Below are positions 1 to 6,770 of a stretch of 10,397 nt of DNA, one piece after another; within the stretch, counting starts at the first letter, position 1; the number at the start of each line of letters is the position of its first letter. The notes under the pieces were generated by a model. That model was not told the DNA's origin. It was given only the letters and a program-made list of their open reading frames with translations, and did no database searches. Source of the stretch: JAGMDK01 sp023128695 (lineage in GTDB: Bacteria > Planctomycetota > Phycisphaerae > UBA1845 > Fen-1342). The position numbers and the translations under genes are program-made. The stretch is taken from positions 1 through 10,397 of the forward strand of contig DAOVQG010000165.1 in NCBI GenBank assembly GCA_030628805.1, in the 5' to 3' direction.

Positions 1-60
1 CGTCGCTGACGCTCGGAGTTCTGATCGGCCCGTCGCTGACGCTCGGGGTTCTGATCGACC
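1..60. repeat. Tandem direct repeat, two 30-bp copies
   Basis: Two adjacent 30-bp units (1-30 and 31-60) both begin CGTCGCTGACGCTCGG. They differ at only two positions: A versus G at unit position 17, and G versus A at unit position 28. There is no spacer between them, so this is not a CRISPR array. The window edge cuts the left side, so more copies may lie upstream. Such intergenic repeats recur in planctomycete genomes as far as I recall; the function is unknown. Confidence 0.85.
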
Positions 61-74
61 CGCAATCCGCAATC
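61..74. repeat. Short tandem repeat, CGCAATC x2
   Basis: Two perfect 7-bp copies of CGCAATC directly follow the 30-bp tandem repeat. They could be the remains of a longer intergenic repeat array. The rest of the interval up to the first gene (75-129) shows no convincing promoter or terminator. Confidence 0.6.
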
Positions 75-129
75 GGCTACCACGGTTTGCCCTACGCAGT
101 ACCGCCTGGCCATGCTATTCTGAGCAACC

Positions 130-1239
130 ATGGCAGGTAATGACGCCCCTGACGCCGGCATCGACGCGCCGCCCTTCACCGGGCACGTTCTACACGTGGT
201 TGAGGCCGGCTTGGCGGCCCGCTGGGGGCCGATGCTCCGGCAAACACTCTGGGCCCTGGCCGAAAGCGGCCTGCGAACCGCGCTGCTGACCAACGACGCC
301 GACCTGATCGAGGGGCTGCACACTACCGGCGTGGAATGCCACCAGACGGCACACCTGACCGGCTGGCGCGGCTGGCGGCTACGCCAGATTCTTCCGGGCC
401 GCTTCGACCCCCCGCCCGACGCCGTTCATCTCTGGGGAACCGCCGGCTTGAGCTGGGTCCAGCGCTGGGCGGACCGCGCCGGCATCCCGCTGTTGATCCA
501 CGCCCTCGGAATGAAGGCGGTGGAACGTGTCCTGCGGCGGGGGCTTCGTAATAACCAATCTCTTGCGGTGGCAACGGATACTCTGGCGGCTCCGCTGTTG
601 CAGAGGTTCCCCGCCGCGGCACGGCGTTGTCAGACGCTGCCGCCCGCGGTCGCGCTGCCCTTCCATAGCTACCAGGCCCGCGCGGGCCCGCATACGCTCG
701 GCGTACTCTGCGTTAGCCACCTCGACGACACCAGCGGGCTGGATATATTGCTCGACGCCGTCGCTCAACTGCGCCGCGGTGACTGCGACTTGCAGGTGGT
801 CGTGATCGGCGACGGGCCGGGCGCGGGAACGCTGTGGCAGAGCATTCGGGAACGCAAGGTGAACGACTGCTGCGTGGTAATCGACGAGCCCAAGCTGTGG
901 GAGAAAGGGCTGGCGGGCGCCGACGTGTGTGTCGTGCCGGACTGCCAACGGGAGTTGTGGCTCGCGCCGCTGTTGGCGATGGGACTGGGCAAGCTCGTGA
1001 TCGCCTCCCGCGACCAGCTCGCCGACTGGTTCATCGAGGGCCGTACCGCCTGGCAGTTCACGCCGGGCTCGGCGGTCGAGTTGGCCTACCTGCTCACGCG
1101 CGCCAGAGAGCAGCCCAAACACGTGCGCGAGACGACCGAATCCGCCGGCGAGTACTTTCATGAGCATCATTCGATCGGCGGCCTGGTCGAGAAGCTGATC
1201 ACATTGTACGGTGCGACCGTCAGCGGAGGCGCATCCTGA
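130..1239 (+). CDS. GT4-like (GT-B fold) glycosyltransferase, degenerate EX7E motif
   Basis: The 369-residue protein has the size and layout of a GT-B glycosyltransferase. The C-terminal half looks like a GT4 nucleotide-sugar domain: a strand reading LGVLCVSHLDD, then SGLDILLDAVAQL, then LQVVVIGDGPG, followed by the late segment LLAMGLGKLVIASRD. The family normally has two glutamates spaced E-x7-E in the donor site. Here E275 is present but the residue eight further on is A283, so the second acid is missing. The N-terminal half (about residues 18-170) would be the acceptor domain. No signal peptide or membrane segment is seen, so a cytoplasmic enzyme is likely. The ATG at 130 has no clear Shine-Dalgarno sequence. 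The stop codon overlaps the CTG start proposed for the next gene, suggesting a two-gene unit. Donor and acceptor cannot be told from sequence; a role in exopolysaccharide or surface glycan synthesis is only inference. Confidence 0.75.
   Translation: MAGNDAPDAGIDAPPFTGHVLHVVEAGLAARWGPMLRQTLWALAESGLRTALLTNDADLIEGLHTTGVECHQTAHLTGWRGWRLRQILPGRFDPPPDAVHLWGTAGLSWVQRWADRAGIPLLIHALGMKAVERVLRRGLRNNQSLAVATDTLAAPLLQRFPAAARRCQTLPPAVALPFHSYQARAGPHTLGVLCVSHLDDTSGLDILLDAVAQLRRGDCDLQVVVIGDGPGAGTLWQSIRERKVNDCCVVIDEPKLWEKGLAGADVCVVPDCQRELWLAPLLAMGLGKLVIASRDQLADWFIEGRTAWQFTPGSAVELAYLLTRAREQPKHVRETTESAGEYFHEHHSIGGLVEKLITLYGATVSGGAS
1225..1229 (+). promoter_or_regulatory. Shine-Dalgarno GGAGG that points to a CTG start at 1236
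   Basis: GGAGG lies inside the last codons of the glycosyltransferase gene, six bases before CTG at 1236. There is no ATG, GTG or TTG in this frame between the upstream in-frame stop at 1161 and GTG at 1407. The site therefore decides the start of the following gene. Confidence 0.6.
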
Positions 1240-1796
1240 GTAATCGTGCGTGTTTTCAACAGACTGTCCAGCAGACCCCCTACCGTTGGGCGGCGTGGGT
1301 CAACCTGCTCCTGCCGGGGGGCGGGCTGATTCTGACCGGCGCGGTCTGGTCCGGACTGGCGGCGGGGATCGCCTTCGCTGCTTGCGCTAACTTCGCGCTG
1401 GCCACCGTGCTGCTCTTTCCGGACGATTTTTCGCGGATGTTGCAGGCCCTGGGGATCGGTTTCGCGGCGGGCAGCTACTTCGGCGCCCAACTGCGTCTGG
1501 CACGCAACATGCGTCGCAGCCGGACAGAAGACGCCGCGGCCCGTCGGCGGCGGATATTGGCGGAGACGCTGGCGCTGATGCAGCGTGGTGAATATGCCCG
1601 CGCCCAGGAGGTGCTTTCCCCGCTCAGCCGAGAGGCCCCCGACGATTTACTGGTCGCCTACCGCGTGGCGCAGGTGCTTACCGAAACCGGCCCGCCGCCC
1701 GCCGCCCAGGCTGCCTGGAAGCGGCTGCGAGCGCTGGACCGGCACGGGATTTATAAGGAGCAACTACGAATTCACGAAACCCGATCGGAGCACTAG
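1236..1796 (+). CDS. Small membrane protein with TPR-like C-terminal helices, probable CTG start
   Basis: From CTG 1236 the product is 186 residues. A short polar N-terminus (SNRACFQQTVQQTPYRW) precedes a hydrophobic stretch at about residues 19-60, with NLLLPGGGLIL near its start. A second hydrophobic stretch follows at about 68-84. After a basic, arginine-rich linker (about 90-106), the C-terminal part (about 107-185) is helical and resembles TPR-type repeats (LMQRGEYARAQEVLSPL). A start at GTG 1407 would remove the first membrane segment and has no ribosome site, so I prefer 1236. The CTG overlaps the TGA of the glycosyltransferase gene, the usual arrangement for translational coupling, and implies a joint role at the membrane. 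The TAG stop lies inside the left end of an inverted-repeat element. The function is not recognised. A sequencing error that hides a normal start is the main alternative. Confidence 0.65.
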   Translation: MSNRACFQQTVQQTPYRWAAWVNLLLPGGGLILTGAVWSGLAAGIAFAACANFALATVLLFPDDFSRMLQALGIGFAAGSYFGAQLRLARNMRRSRTEDAAARRRRILAETLALMQRGEYARAQEVLSPLSREAPDDLLVAYRVAQVLTETGPPPAAQAAWKRLRALDRHGIYKEQLRIHETRSEH

Positions 1797-1910
1797 AGCA
1801 ATTTCAGAAAAAGTCTGTTGCTTGGGGAGGGCGAGGCTCCTGCCGAGCCGCGGCTCGGCAGGAGCCTCGCCCTCCCGGCGGACGCCAGATGTCTTCTGAA
1901 ACGGCTCTAG
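1793..1910. repeat. Nested inverted-repeat element, MITE- or REP-like, 118 bp
   Basis: The outer arms (1793-1817 and 1886-1910) are inverted copies matching at 20 of 25 positions. They share CTAGAGC at the tips and TTTCAGAA further in. They enclose a perfect 52-bp palindrome at 1825-1876: 26-bp arms with no loop, left arm beginning GGGAGGGCGAGGCTCC. The element carries no gene. CTAG at both tips could be either the terminal repeat or a duplicated target site. It sits between the stop of the upstream gene and the clpC promoter. As RNA it would fold into a very stable hairpin, so it could also end transcription, although no T-tract follows. Confidence 0.8.
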
Positions 1911-1980
1911 ACCCAATTATCAATGGATTGAGGACAACCCGCCGCGTGGTCGATAGCAACGTTATCGAGGCGTGTCGCCC

Positions 1981-2009
1981 TTGATGGTACCCGCGGTGCA
2001 GGCTAGAAT
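1981..2009 (+). promoter_or_regulatory. Sigma70-like promoter for clpC
   Basis: TTGATG (1981-1986) and TAGAAT (2004-2009) are separated by exactly 17 bases. They match the consensus at 4 of 6 and 5 of 6 positions. Transcription would start near 2016, giving a leader of about 85 bases. I found no CIRCE element or CtsR-type direct repeat here, so heat-shock control of the classical Gram-positive type is not visible. Confidence 0.5.
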
Positions 2010-2100
2010 CAGCCGTAAGGATATGTCCTGTAAATCTTGTCCGGCCTTGGCGCAGATCGCTGGTCTTGCCGTGTACCGGGGCTGCTGGGAGGTGTGAAGC

Positions 2101-4620
2101 ATGTTTGAACGTTTCACCGATCGGGCGCGGAAGGTCATGGCCCTGGCCAACCAGGAAGCGCAGCGGTTCAACCACGAGTACATCGGAACCGAACACATCC
2201 TGCTCGGCCTGGTTAAAGAGGGCTCCGGGGTCGGGGCCAACGTCCTGAAAAACCTGGGCGTCGACCTCCGCAAGGTCCGTATGGAGGTCGAGAAGCTCGT
2301 CAAGAGCGGCCCGGAAATGGTCACGATGGGCAAGCTCCCGCAGACGCCCCGCGCCAAGCGCGTCATCGAGTACGCCATCGAAGAGGCCCGCAATCTCAAC
2401 CACAACTACGTGGGCACCGAACATCTGCTGCTCGGCCTGCTCCGCGAACAGGACGGCGTCGCCGCCCAGGTCCTGATGAACCTCGGCCTCAAGCTCGAGG
2501 ATGTGCGCGAAGAGGTGCTCAACCTACTTGGTGCCGGCGTCGAGACGGAAGAGACCGCCGCCATGGCGGCCCCCGGCGATGTCGCTCCCAAAGGCGGCAA
2601 GAGCAAGACCCCGGCCCTCGACTCGTTCGGCCGCGACCTCACCGTATTAGCTCGCGAGGGCAAGGTCGATCCCTGCATCGGCCGCGCGACCGAAATCGAA
2701 CGCGTCATCACCGTCCTGTGCCGCCGTATGAAGAACAATCCCGTGCTGCTCGGCGATGCCGGCGTCGGCAAGACCGCCATCGTCGAGGGGCTGGCGCAGA
2801 TGATCATCAAGCACCAGGTTCCGGAACTGCTTCACGAGCGCCGGATTGTCATTCTCGATCTGGCTCTGATGGTCGCCGGCACGAAGTACCGCGGGCAGTT
2901 CGAGGAGCGGATCAAGGCGGTGATGAACGAGGTCCGCCGGGCCCGCAACGTGATTCTGTTTATTGACGAACTGCACACGCTGGTCGGTGCCGGCGGGGCC
3001 GAGGGCGCGATCGACGCTTCCAACGTGCTCAAGCCGGCCTTGTCGCGGGGCGAGATTCAGTGCATCGGGGCCACCACGTTCGACGAGTATCGCAAGTACA
3101 TCGAGAAGGATGCCGCCTTGGCCCGCCGTTTCCAGTCGATCCACGTGGACGAACCGTCGATGGAGCACACGCTGGAGATTCTCAAGGGGTTGCGCGACCG
3201 CTACGAGGCCCACCATCGTGTGCAGATCACCGACGTCGCGCTCCATAACGCCGCGGAACTCTCGCACCGCTACATCACGGGCCGCGTGCTCCCGGACAAG
3301 GCCATCGACGTCATTGATGAAGCGGGCGCCCGCGTGCGGATCAAAAGCATGACCCTGCCACCGGACCTGGCCGACCTGGAACGCGAGATCGAGCGGCTGA
3401 TGGTTGAGAAGGACGAGGCCGTCAAGAACGCCGATTACGAGCGGGCCGCCGAGTTGCGCGACAAGAGTGAAACGCTGCGGATGAAGAAGGACACCGTTCA
3501 GAAGGAGTGGAAGAACGCCTCCAAGGAAACCGAGGGCATCGTCGACGAAACGGTCATCAGCGAGGTGGTCAGCCGCATGACCGGTATTCCGTTGACGCGT
3601 CTGGAAAAGGAGGAAGCCGATCGGCTGCTGGAACTCGAGAAAGAGTTGCACAAAAAGGTCATCAGTCAGGAAGAGGCGATCAGCGCGATCGCCCGCAGCG
3701 TCCGCCGCAGCCGCAGCGGCCTGAAGGACCCCAACCGGCCGATGGGCTCTTTCATCTTCCTGGGACCCTCGGGCGTGGGGAAGACGCTGCTGGCCAAGAC
3801 GCTGGCGGAGTTCATGTTCGGCGACGAGGAAGCCCTGATCGTCATGGACATGTCGGAGTACATGGAGAAGCACAACGTCAGCCGGCTGATCGGTGCCCCG
3901 CCGGGGTATGTGGGGTACGAGGAGGGTGGTCAGCTCACCGAGCGGATTCGCCGCCGGCCGTACGCCGTGGTGTTGTTGGACGAGATCGAGAAGGCGCATC
4001 CGGACGTGTTCAACATGCTGCTCCAGATCATGGAGGAAGGCCGCTTGACCGACTCGTTCGGGCGGCACGTTGATTTCCGCAACGTGGTGCTGATCATGAC
4101 CAGCAACATCGGGGCGGACCGCATCATGAGCCAGGATCCGTTCGGCTTCATGAAGCGGGACGAGGAGATCGACTACCAGAAGATGACGGAGATGCTCACC
4201 TCGGAGCTGGAACGCAACTTCCGGCCCGAGTTCATCAACCGCCTCGACGAGGTCGTCGTCTTCCACAAGCTCACGCACGAGGACTTACTCCAGATCGTCG
4301 AGTTGGAGCTCGGCAAGGTCGGCGACCGCCTCAAGAAACGCGGCCTGACGCTCGAATTGACGCCCGCGGCGAAGGAATTCCTGGTCGAAGCGGGCACCGA
4401 CAACAAGTTCGGCGCCCGCCCGCTGCGGCGGACGATCTCCTCCAAGATCGAGGACCCGCTCAGCGAGGACATCCTCCGCGGCAAGTACGCCGAGAAGAAC
4501 CTCATCCGCATCACGGTCGCAGGCGAGGAGGACGAGCGGAAGTTCGTCTTCGAGGGCGACAACGTCCCCGAGCCGGACAAAGAGGCCGAAACCCCCGTCG
4601 CCCGCGCGGAGGCGACGTAG
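2101..4620 (+). CDS. clpC: ATP-dependent Clp protease ATP-binding subunit ClpC
   Basis: This 839-residue AAA+ unfoldase should feed substrates to ClpP in the cytoplasm. Two Clp-N repeats occupy about residues 1-70 and 75-142. The first ATPase module has Walker A GDAGVGKT (218-225), pore-loop tyrosine Y263 in KYRG, Walker B D289-E290, and arginines R342-R343 after the sensor region. A UVR-type coiled middle domain (about 425-460, NADYERAAELR) distinguishes ClpC from ClpB. The second module has Walker A GPSGVGKT (555-562), pore-loop Y603 in GYVG, Walker B D627-E628 and sensor-2 GAR (771-773). A ClpP-docking tripeptide appears as F681-G682-F683, where ClpC proteins commonly have VGF. The acidic tail after about residue 805 is variable. 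A strong ribosome site GGGAGGTG (2087-2094) lies six bases before ATG. A promoter lies upstream and an intrinsic terminator downstream, so this is probably a single-gene transcript. No clpP, mcsA, mcsB or ctsR is seen nearby. Confidence 0.98.
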   Translation: MFERFTDRARKVMALANQEAQRFNHEYIGTEHILLGLVKEGSGVGANVLKNLGVDLRKVRMEVEKLVKSGPEMVTMGKLPQTPRAKRVIEYAIEEARNLNHNYVGTEHLLLGLLREQDGVAAQVLMNLGLKLEDVREEVLNLLGAGVETEETAAMAAPGDVAPKGGKSKTPALDSFGRDLTVLAREGKVDPCIGRATEIERVITVLCRRMKNNPVLLGDAGVGKTAIVEGLAQMIIKHQVPELLHERRIVILDLALMVAGTKYRGQFEERIKAVMNEVRRARNVILFIDELHTLVGAGGAEGAIDASNVLKPALSRGEIQCIGATTFDEYRKYIEKDAALARRFQSIHVDEPSMEHTLEILKGLRDRYEAHHRVQITDVALHNAAELSHRYITGRVLPDKAIDVIDEAGARVRIKSMTLPPDLADLEREIERLMVEKDEAVKNADYERAAELRDKSETLRMKKDTVQKEWKNASKETEGIVDETVISEVVSRMTGIPLTRLEKEEADRLLELEKELHKKVISQEEAISAIARSVRRSRSGLKDPNRPMGSFIFLGPSGVGKTLLAKTLAEFMFGDEEALIVMDMSEYMEKHNVSRLIGAPPGYVGYEEGGQLTERIRRRPYAVVLLDEIEKAHPDVFNMLLQIMEEGRLTDSFGRHVDFRNVVLIMTSNIGADRIMSQDPFGFMKRDEEIDYQKMTEMLTSELERNFRPEFINRLDEVVVFHKLTHEDLLQIVELELGKVGDRLKKRGLTLELTPAAKEFLVEAGTDNKFGARPLRRTISSKIEDPLSEDILRGKYAEKNLIRITVAGEEDERKFVFEGDNVPEPDKEAETPVARAEAT

Positions 4621-4655
4621 TGCCGCATTAGTGGCCGAGAACACTAATTCACATC

Positions 4656-4686
4656 ATCGGCTTTCTGTCAGCCGATAATTTTTTCA
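4656..4686 (+). terminator. Intrinsic terminator after clpC
   Basis: A perfect 7-bp stem, ATCGGCT (4656-4662) with AGCCGAT (4670-4676), closes a 7-base loop. It is followed by a T-run (4679-4684) and a second T-run shortly after. It begins 35 bases after the clpC stop codon. Confidence 0.85.
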
Positions 4687-4707
4687 CGTTTTTTTCGATC
4701 GAATGAG

Positions 4708-4735
4708 TTGACATCACAAGCGAATGTATTATAGT
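4708..4735 (+). promoter_or_regulatory. Strong sigma70-like promoter for the dockerin-tailed protein gene
   Basis: A perfect -35 box TTGACA (4708-4713) is followed after 16 bases by TATAGT (4730-4735), a 5 of 6 match. The surroundings are AT-rich. Transcription would start near 4742, leaving a leader of about 127 bases before the GTG at 4869. The leader contains the 10-bp palindrome GCATATATGC (4751-4760), which could be a binding site, but nothing else supports that. Confidence 0.65.
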
Positions 4736-4856
4736 CCAATCACATGTTTAGCATATATGCATATAATTGCTAGGCTATCTTGCGTGTCTGATGAGAACGC
4801 AGGTTTTGGCATTGTCTAAGGAACTATCAGAACCGAGTAACGAATTGCCACAAGCG

Positions 4857-4862
4857 AGGAGG
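4857..4862 (+). promoter_or_regulatory. Shine-Dalgarno AGGAGG that fixes the GTG start at 4869
   Basis: AGGAGG ends six bases before GTG 4869. That start gives a clean signal peptide, while an upstream TTG at 4767 in the same frame would put 34 polar residues in front of it. The ATG at 4878 is too far from this site. Confidence 0.8.
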
Positions 4863-4868
4863 CTTATT

Positions 4869-5765
4869 GTGCATAAGATGTTAAGCTCAGTAGTTTTAAC
4901 GTGTTTTGTCGTAATGTGCTATGTCAGCGTGAGTTACGCAGACGACGCTCACGGTTTTGTCGAGCCGGAATCGTGGACGGTTGGAGACCTGGATTCGACG
5001 TACCAGGAATGGGACGTGCTATTATATGCACAGGGTAATATTCCGGATGTCGGATACATAACCAATGGCCCGATAACGTCAGACCCGACGTTAAGTGCAT
5101 TGCCGCCCGGGTTCCATTCCGGCAGCAATAACTTTTACTCGTTCGCCGGAGACTACGGCATCGAGTGCGTGATCTACAACCACGGCGGGACGAGCGGCAG
5201 TGGCAGCTACGGTCCGGCAGACGGCACACGAGTGCTCATCCAGACCGCCGCCACCATGAACATGGACCCGGGAGCGGGCGGGCCGGCGAGCGTGTTTATC
5301 GACACACTCAGAATCGTGGACGAGGAGGGTATACCCGTCTCAGGCGGCTCGTTCGAAGATGCCATCCGCATCGAGGAGCTGTGGCTCGGCGAAGTACCCG
5401 GCGGCCACGGCAACCCCGTCTGGCAACAAGAACTGCTCTGGGAGTTCTATCTGCCGGGCTACACGGATGACTTCACCATCCTGGCGGACGTAATCGTACA
5501 CTCCAGCTTCAAGCAAATGCGGGTTGACACCCTGATTATGCCGGCGATTTGCCCCGGCGACGCCAATTGCGACGGCGCGATCAACTGGCGCGACATTGAC
5601 TACCTCGTCGCGGGCATGAACGACAACCTGGACGCCTGGGAAAACATGTTTCTGCCGGGGACGCCGAGTTGCAACTTCGCGAATTGTGACGTCGACGCGG
5701 ACGGCTCCGTGAATTGGCGGGACATCGACCCGTTCGTGGAACTGATGAACACGACTTGCCCTTAG
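4869..5765 (+). CDS. Secreted protein with C-terminal dockerin-like calcium-binding tail
   Basis: The 298-residue product starts with a signal peptide: HK near the start, a hydrophobic core, and a likely cleavage after VSYA (residue 24). Residues 25-227 are rich in G, S, T and aromatic residues, typical of an extracellular beta-rich domain; I recognise no enzymatic motif. Residues 228-298 form a dockerin-type I-like module with two loops, DANCDGAINWRDID (231-244) and DVDADGSVNWRDID (274-287), both of calcium-binding D-x-N/D-x-D-G form. Cysteines at 228, 234, 268, 273 and 297 could form disulfides. Such tails are common on exported planctomycete proteins; their partner is not known to me and need not be a cellulosomal cohesin. 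The gene has its own strong promoter and ribosome site. Its first roughly 60 codons are clearly more AT-rich than the rest. Confidence 0.8.
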   Translation: MHKMLSSVVLTCFVVMCYVSVSYADDAHGFVEPESWTVGDLDSTYQEWDVLLYAQGNIPDVGYITNGPITSDPTLSALPPGFHSGSNNFYSFAGDYGIECVIYNHGGTSGSGSYGPADGTRVLIQTAATMNMDPGAGGPASVFIDTLRIVDEEGIPVSGGSFEDAIRIEELWLGEVPGGHGNPVWQQELLWEFYLPGYTDDFTILADVIVHSSFKQMRVDTLIMPAICPGDANCDGAINWRDIDYLVAGMNDNLDAWENMFLPGTPSCNFANCDVDADGSVNWRDIDPFVELMNTTCP

Positions 5766-5779
5766 CGAACTCAACCGCC

Positions 5780-5819
5780 GGGACGGGTCGGGCGGGGGCA
5801 ACTCCGGTCGGCCCGTCCC
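5780..5819. terminator. Hairpin after the dockerin-tailed gene, possible terminator
   Basis: GGGACGGG (5780-5787) and CCCGTCCC (5812-5819) are perfect 8-bp inverted arms. G-U and G-C pairs extend the stem inward by a few more bases. It begins 14 bases after the stop codon. There is no T-tract, so intrinsic termination is uncertain; it may instead be a stabilising 3' structure. Confidence 0.35.
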
Positions 5820-5835
5820 TGAGTAGAACCGAAGA

Positions 5836-6729
5836 ATGATACTTCGTCACTCGGGTTCAGCCATGCAACACCGAGGCAGGGCTTTCACGTTAATCGAATT
5901 GCTGGTGGTCGTTGCGATCCTCGCCCTGTTGATCAGCATCCTGCTGCCCGCGCTATCGAAGGCACGGAAATCGGCCAAACAGGTATATGGTTACAGCAAT
6001 CTGCGGCAGATGATGGTCGGCTATCACGCCTATCAGTCGGAGAGTCGCGGCTGGGTCTTGTACGGCTATGCACCGGCTTCGGTATCCGGCCAGGATATTG
6101 TGGTCAAGGATCCGGACTCAGGGCACACCTATGGCTTTCCGGTCGTGTCCCGTTACCCCTGGCGGCTGTCGCCCTACGTGCAAAATGTGTGGGGCGTGAT
6201 CTATAGCCACGTCAAGACGCCGCCGGTTCCGCTGCCCACCGATTCTCAATCCGAGGCGTTTATGAAAGCCTACATGATCAGCCTGAAACCGACGTTTGGG
6301 ATCAACGCGGTCTATGTCGGCGGTTATTCCGGGTCCTTCAACGGGTTTATCCCCTGCGGCTTCGGGGACACCAGGCCCAACCTGGGCCAACATGTTGTTT
6401 TTCGGGAGTCGGAGGTTCGGCGGCCTGCCAATCTGATTGTGTTTGCGGATAGCAAGTGGCGGGGCGGGGGCATTACGGACGGCGATACCGGCTTTTTCTG
6501 GGTGACGCCGCCCCACGCCAATGGACCGCGTTGGGAGGCGCGTGGCAACAAGATCGAAATCGTTGACGAGACTGGCTCGCTGGTTGGACTGCCCGAGGGA
6601 CGTTATATAGGCCGCACTAGCATCGGCTTCTTCGACGGACACGTCACGGGCCTGAAACCCACCAAGCTCGACGACATGACGTTGTGGGCCAACTGGGCGG
6701 ACGATCTGGATTACGACTACTCGCCGTAG
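5836..6729 (+). CDS. Prepilin-type N-terminal methylation domain protein (pseudopilin-like)
   Basis: The 297-residue protein carries a type IV prepilin leader: basic residues, then RA followed by FTLIELLVVVAIL. Processing by a prepilin peptidase is expected between A16 and F17, leaving mature E5 (E21), the residue conserved in pilins. The hydrophobic helix runs to about residue 38 and ends in LLPALSKARKSAK, a form typical of planctomycete and verrucomicrobial pseudopilins. The remainder is a globular periplasmic or surface domain, with FFDGHVTGLKP near the C-terminus (about 272-282) reminiscent of the DG-containing ends of the DUF1559-like family. An in-frame ATG at 5863 would give the more usual short leader (MQHRGRA); neither start has a good ribosome site. 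These proteins are often encoded singly, so a structural role in secretion or surface fibres is inference. Confidence 0.85.
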   Translation: MILRHSGSAMQHRGRAFTLIELLVVVAILALLISILLPALSKARKSAKQVYGYSNLRQMMVGYHAYQSESRGWVLYGYAPASVSGQDIVVKDPDSGHTYGFPVVSRYPWRLSPYVQNVWGVIYSHVKTPPVPLPTDSQSEAFMKAYMISLKPTFGINAVYVGGYSGSFNGFIPCGFGDTRPNLGQHVVFRESEVRRPANLIVFADSKWRGGGITDGDTGFFWVTPPHANGPRWEARGNKIEIVDETGSLVGLPEGRYIGRTSIGFFDGHVTGLKPTKLDDMTLWANWADDLDYDYSP

Positions 6730-6731
6730 CA

Positions 6732-6740
6732 TGTTATAAT
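6732..6740 (+). promoter_or_regulatory. Extended -10 promoter for the membrane protein gene
   Basis: TGTTATAAT is a perfect extended -10 element (TG, one base, TATAAT) three bases after the stop codon of the prepilin-type gene. The -35 region is poor (TTACGA at 6711-6716, 18-base spacer), as is usual for extended -10 promoters. Transcription would begin near 6747, giving a leader of about 24 bases. Confidence 0.6.
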
Positions 6741-6770
6741 GAACGGTTGATTGCGAGTAGGCGTCCAATC

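Noticed and set aside
1..60. CRISPR array
   Set aside because: The two repeat units abut without spacers and no cas gene is present.
1951..1967. Small inverted repeat CGATA/TATCG upstream of clpC as a heat-shock operator
   Set aside because: Five-bp arms are too short, and the sequence does not match CIRCE or a CtsR site.
2647..4278. A 543-residue minus-strand frame opposite clpC
   Set aside because: It is a shadow of the GC-rich codon pattern of clpC; its translation shows no family features.
4767..4868. Upstream TTG start for the dockerin-tailed protein
   Set aside because: It has no ribosome site and would place 34 polar residues before a well-formed signal peptide; AGGAGG supports GTG 4869.
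6684..6770. Upstream GTG start for the membrane protein
   Set aside because: It overlaps the prepilin-type gene and precedes the extended -10 promoter; ATG 6771 fits better.
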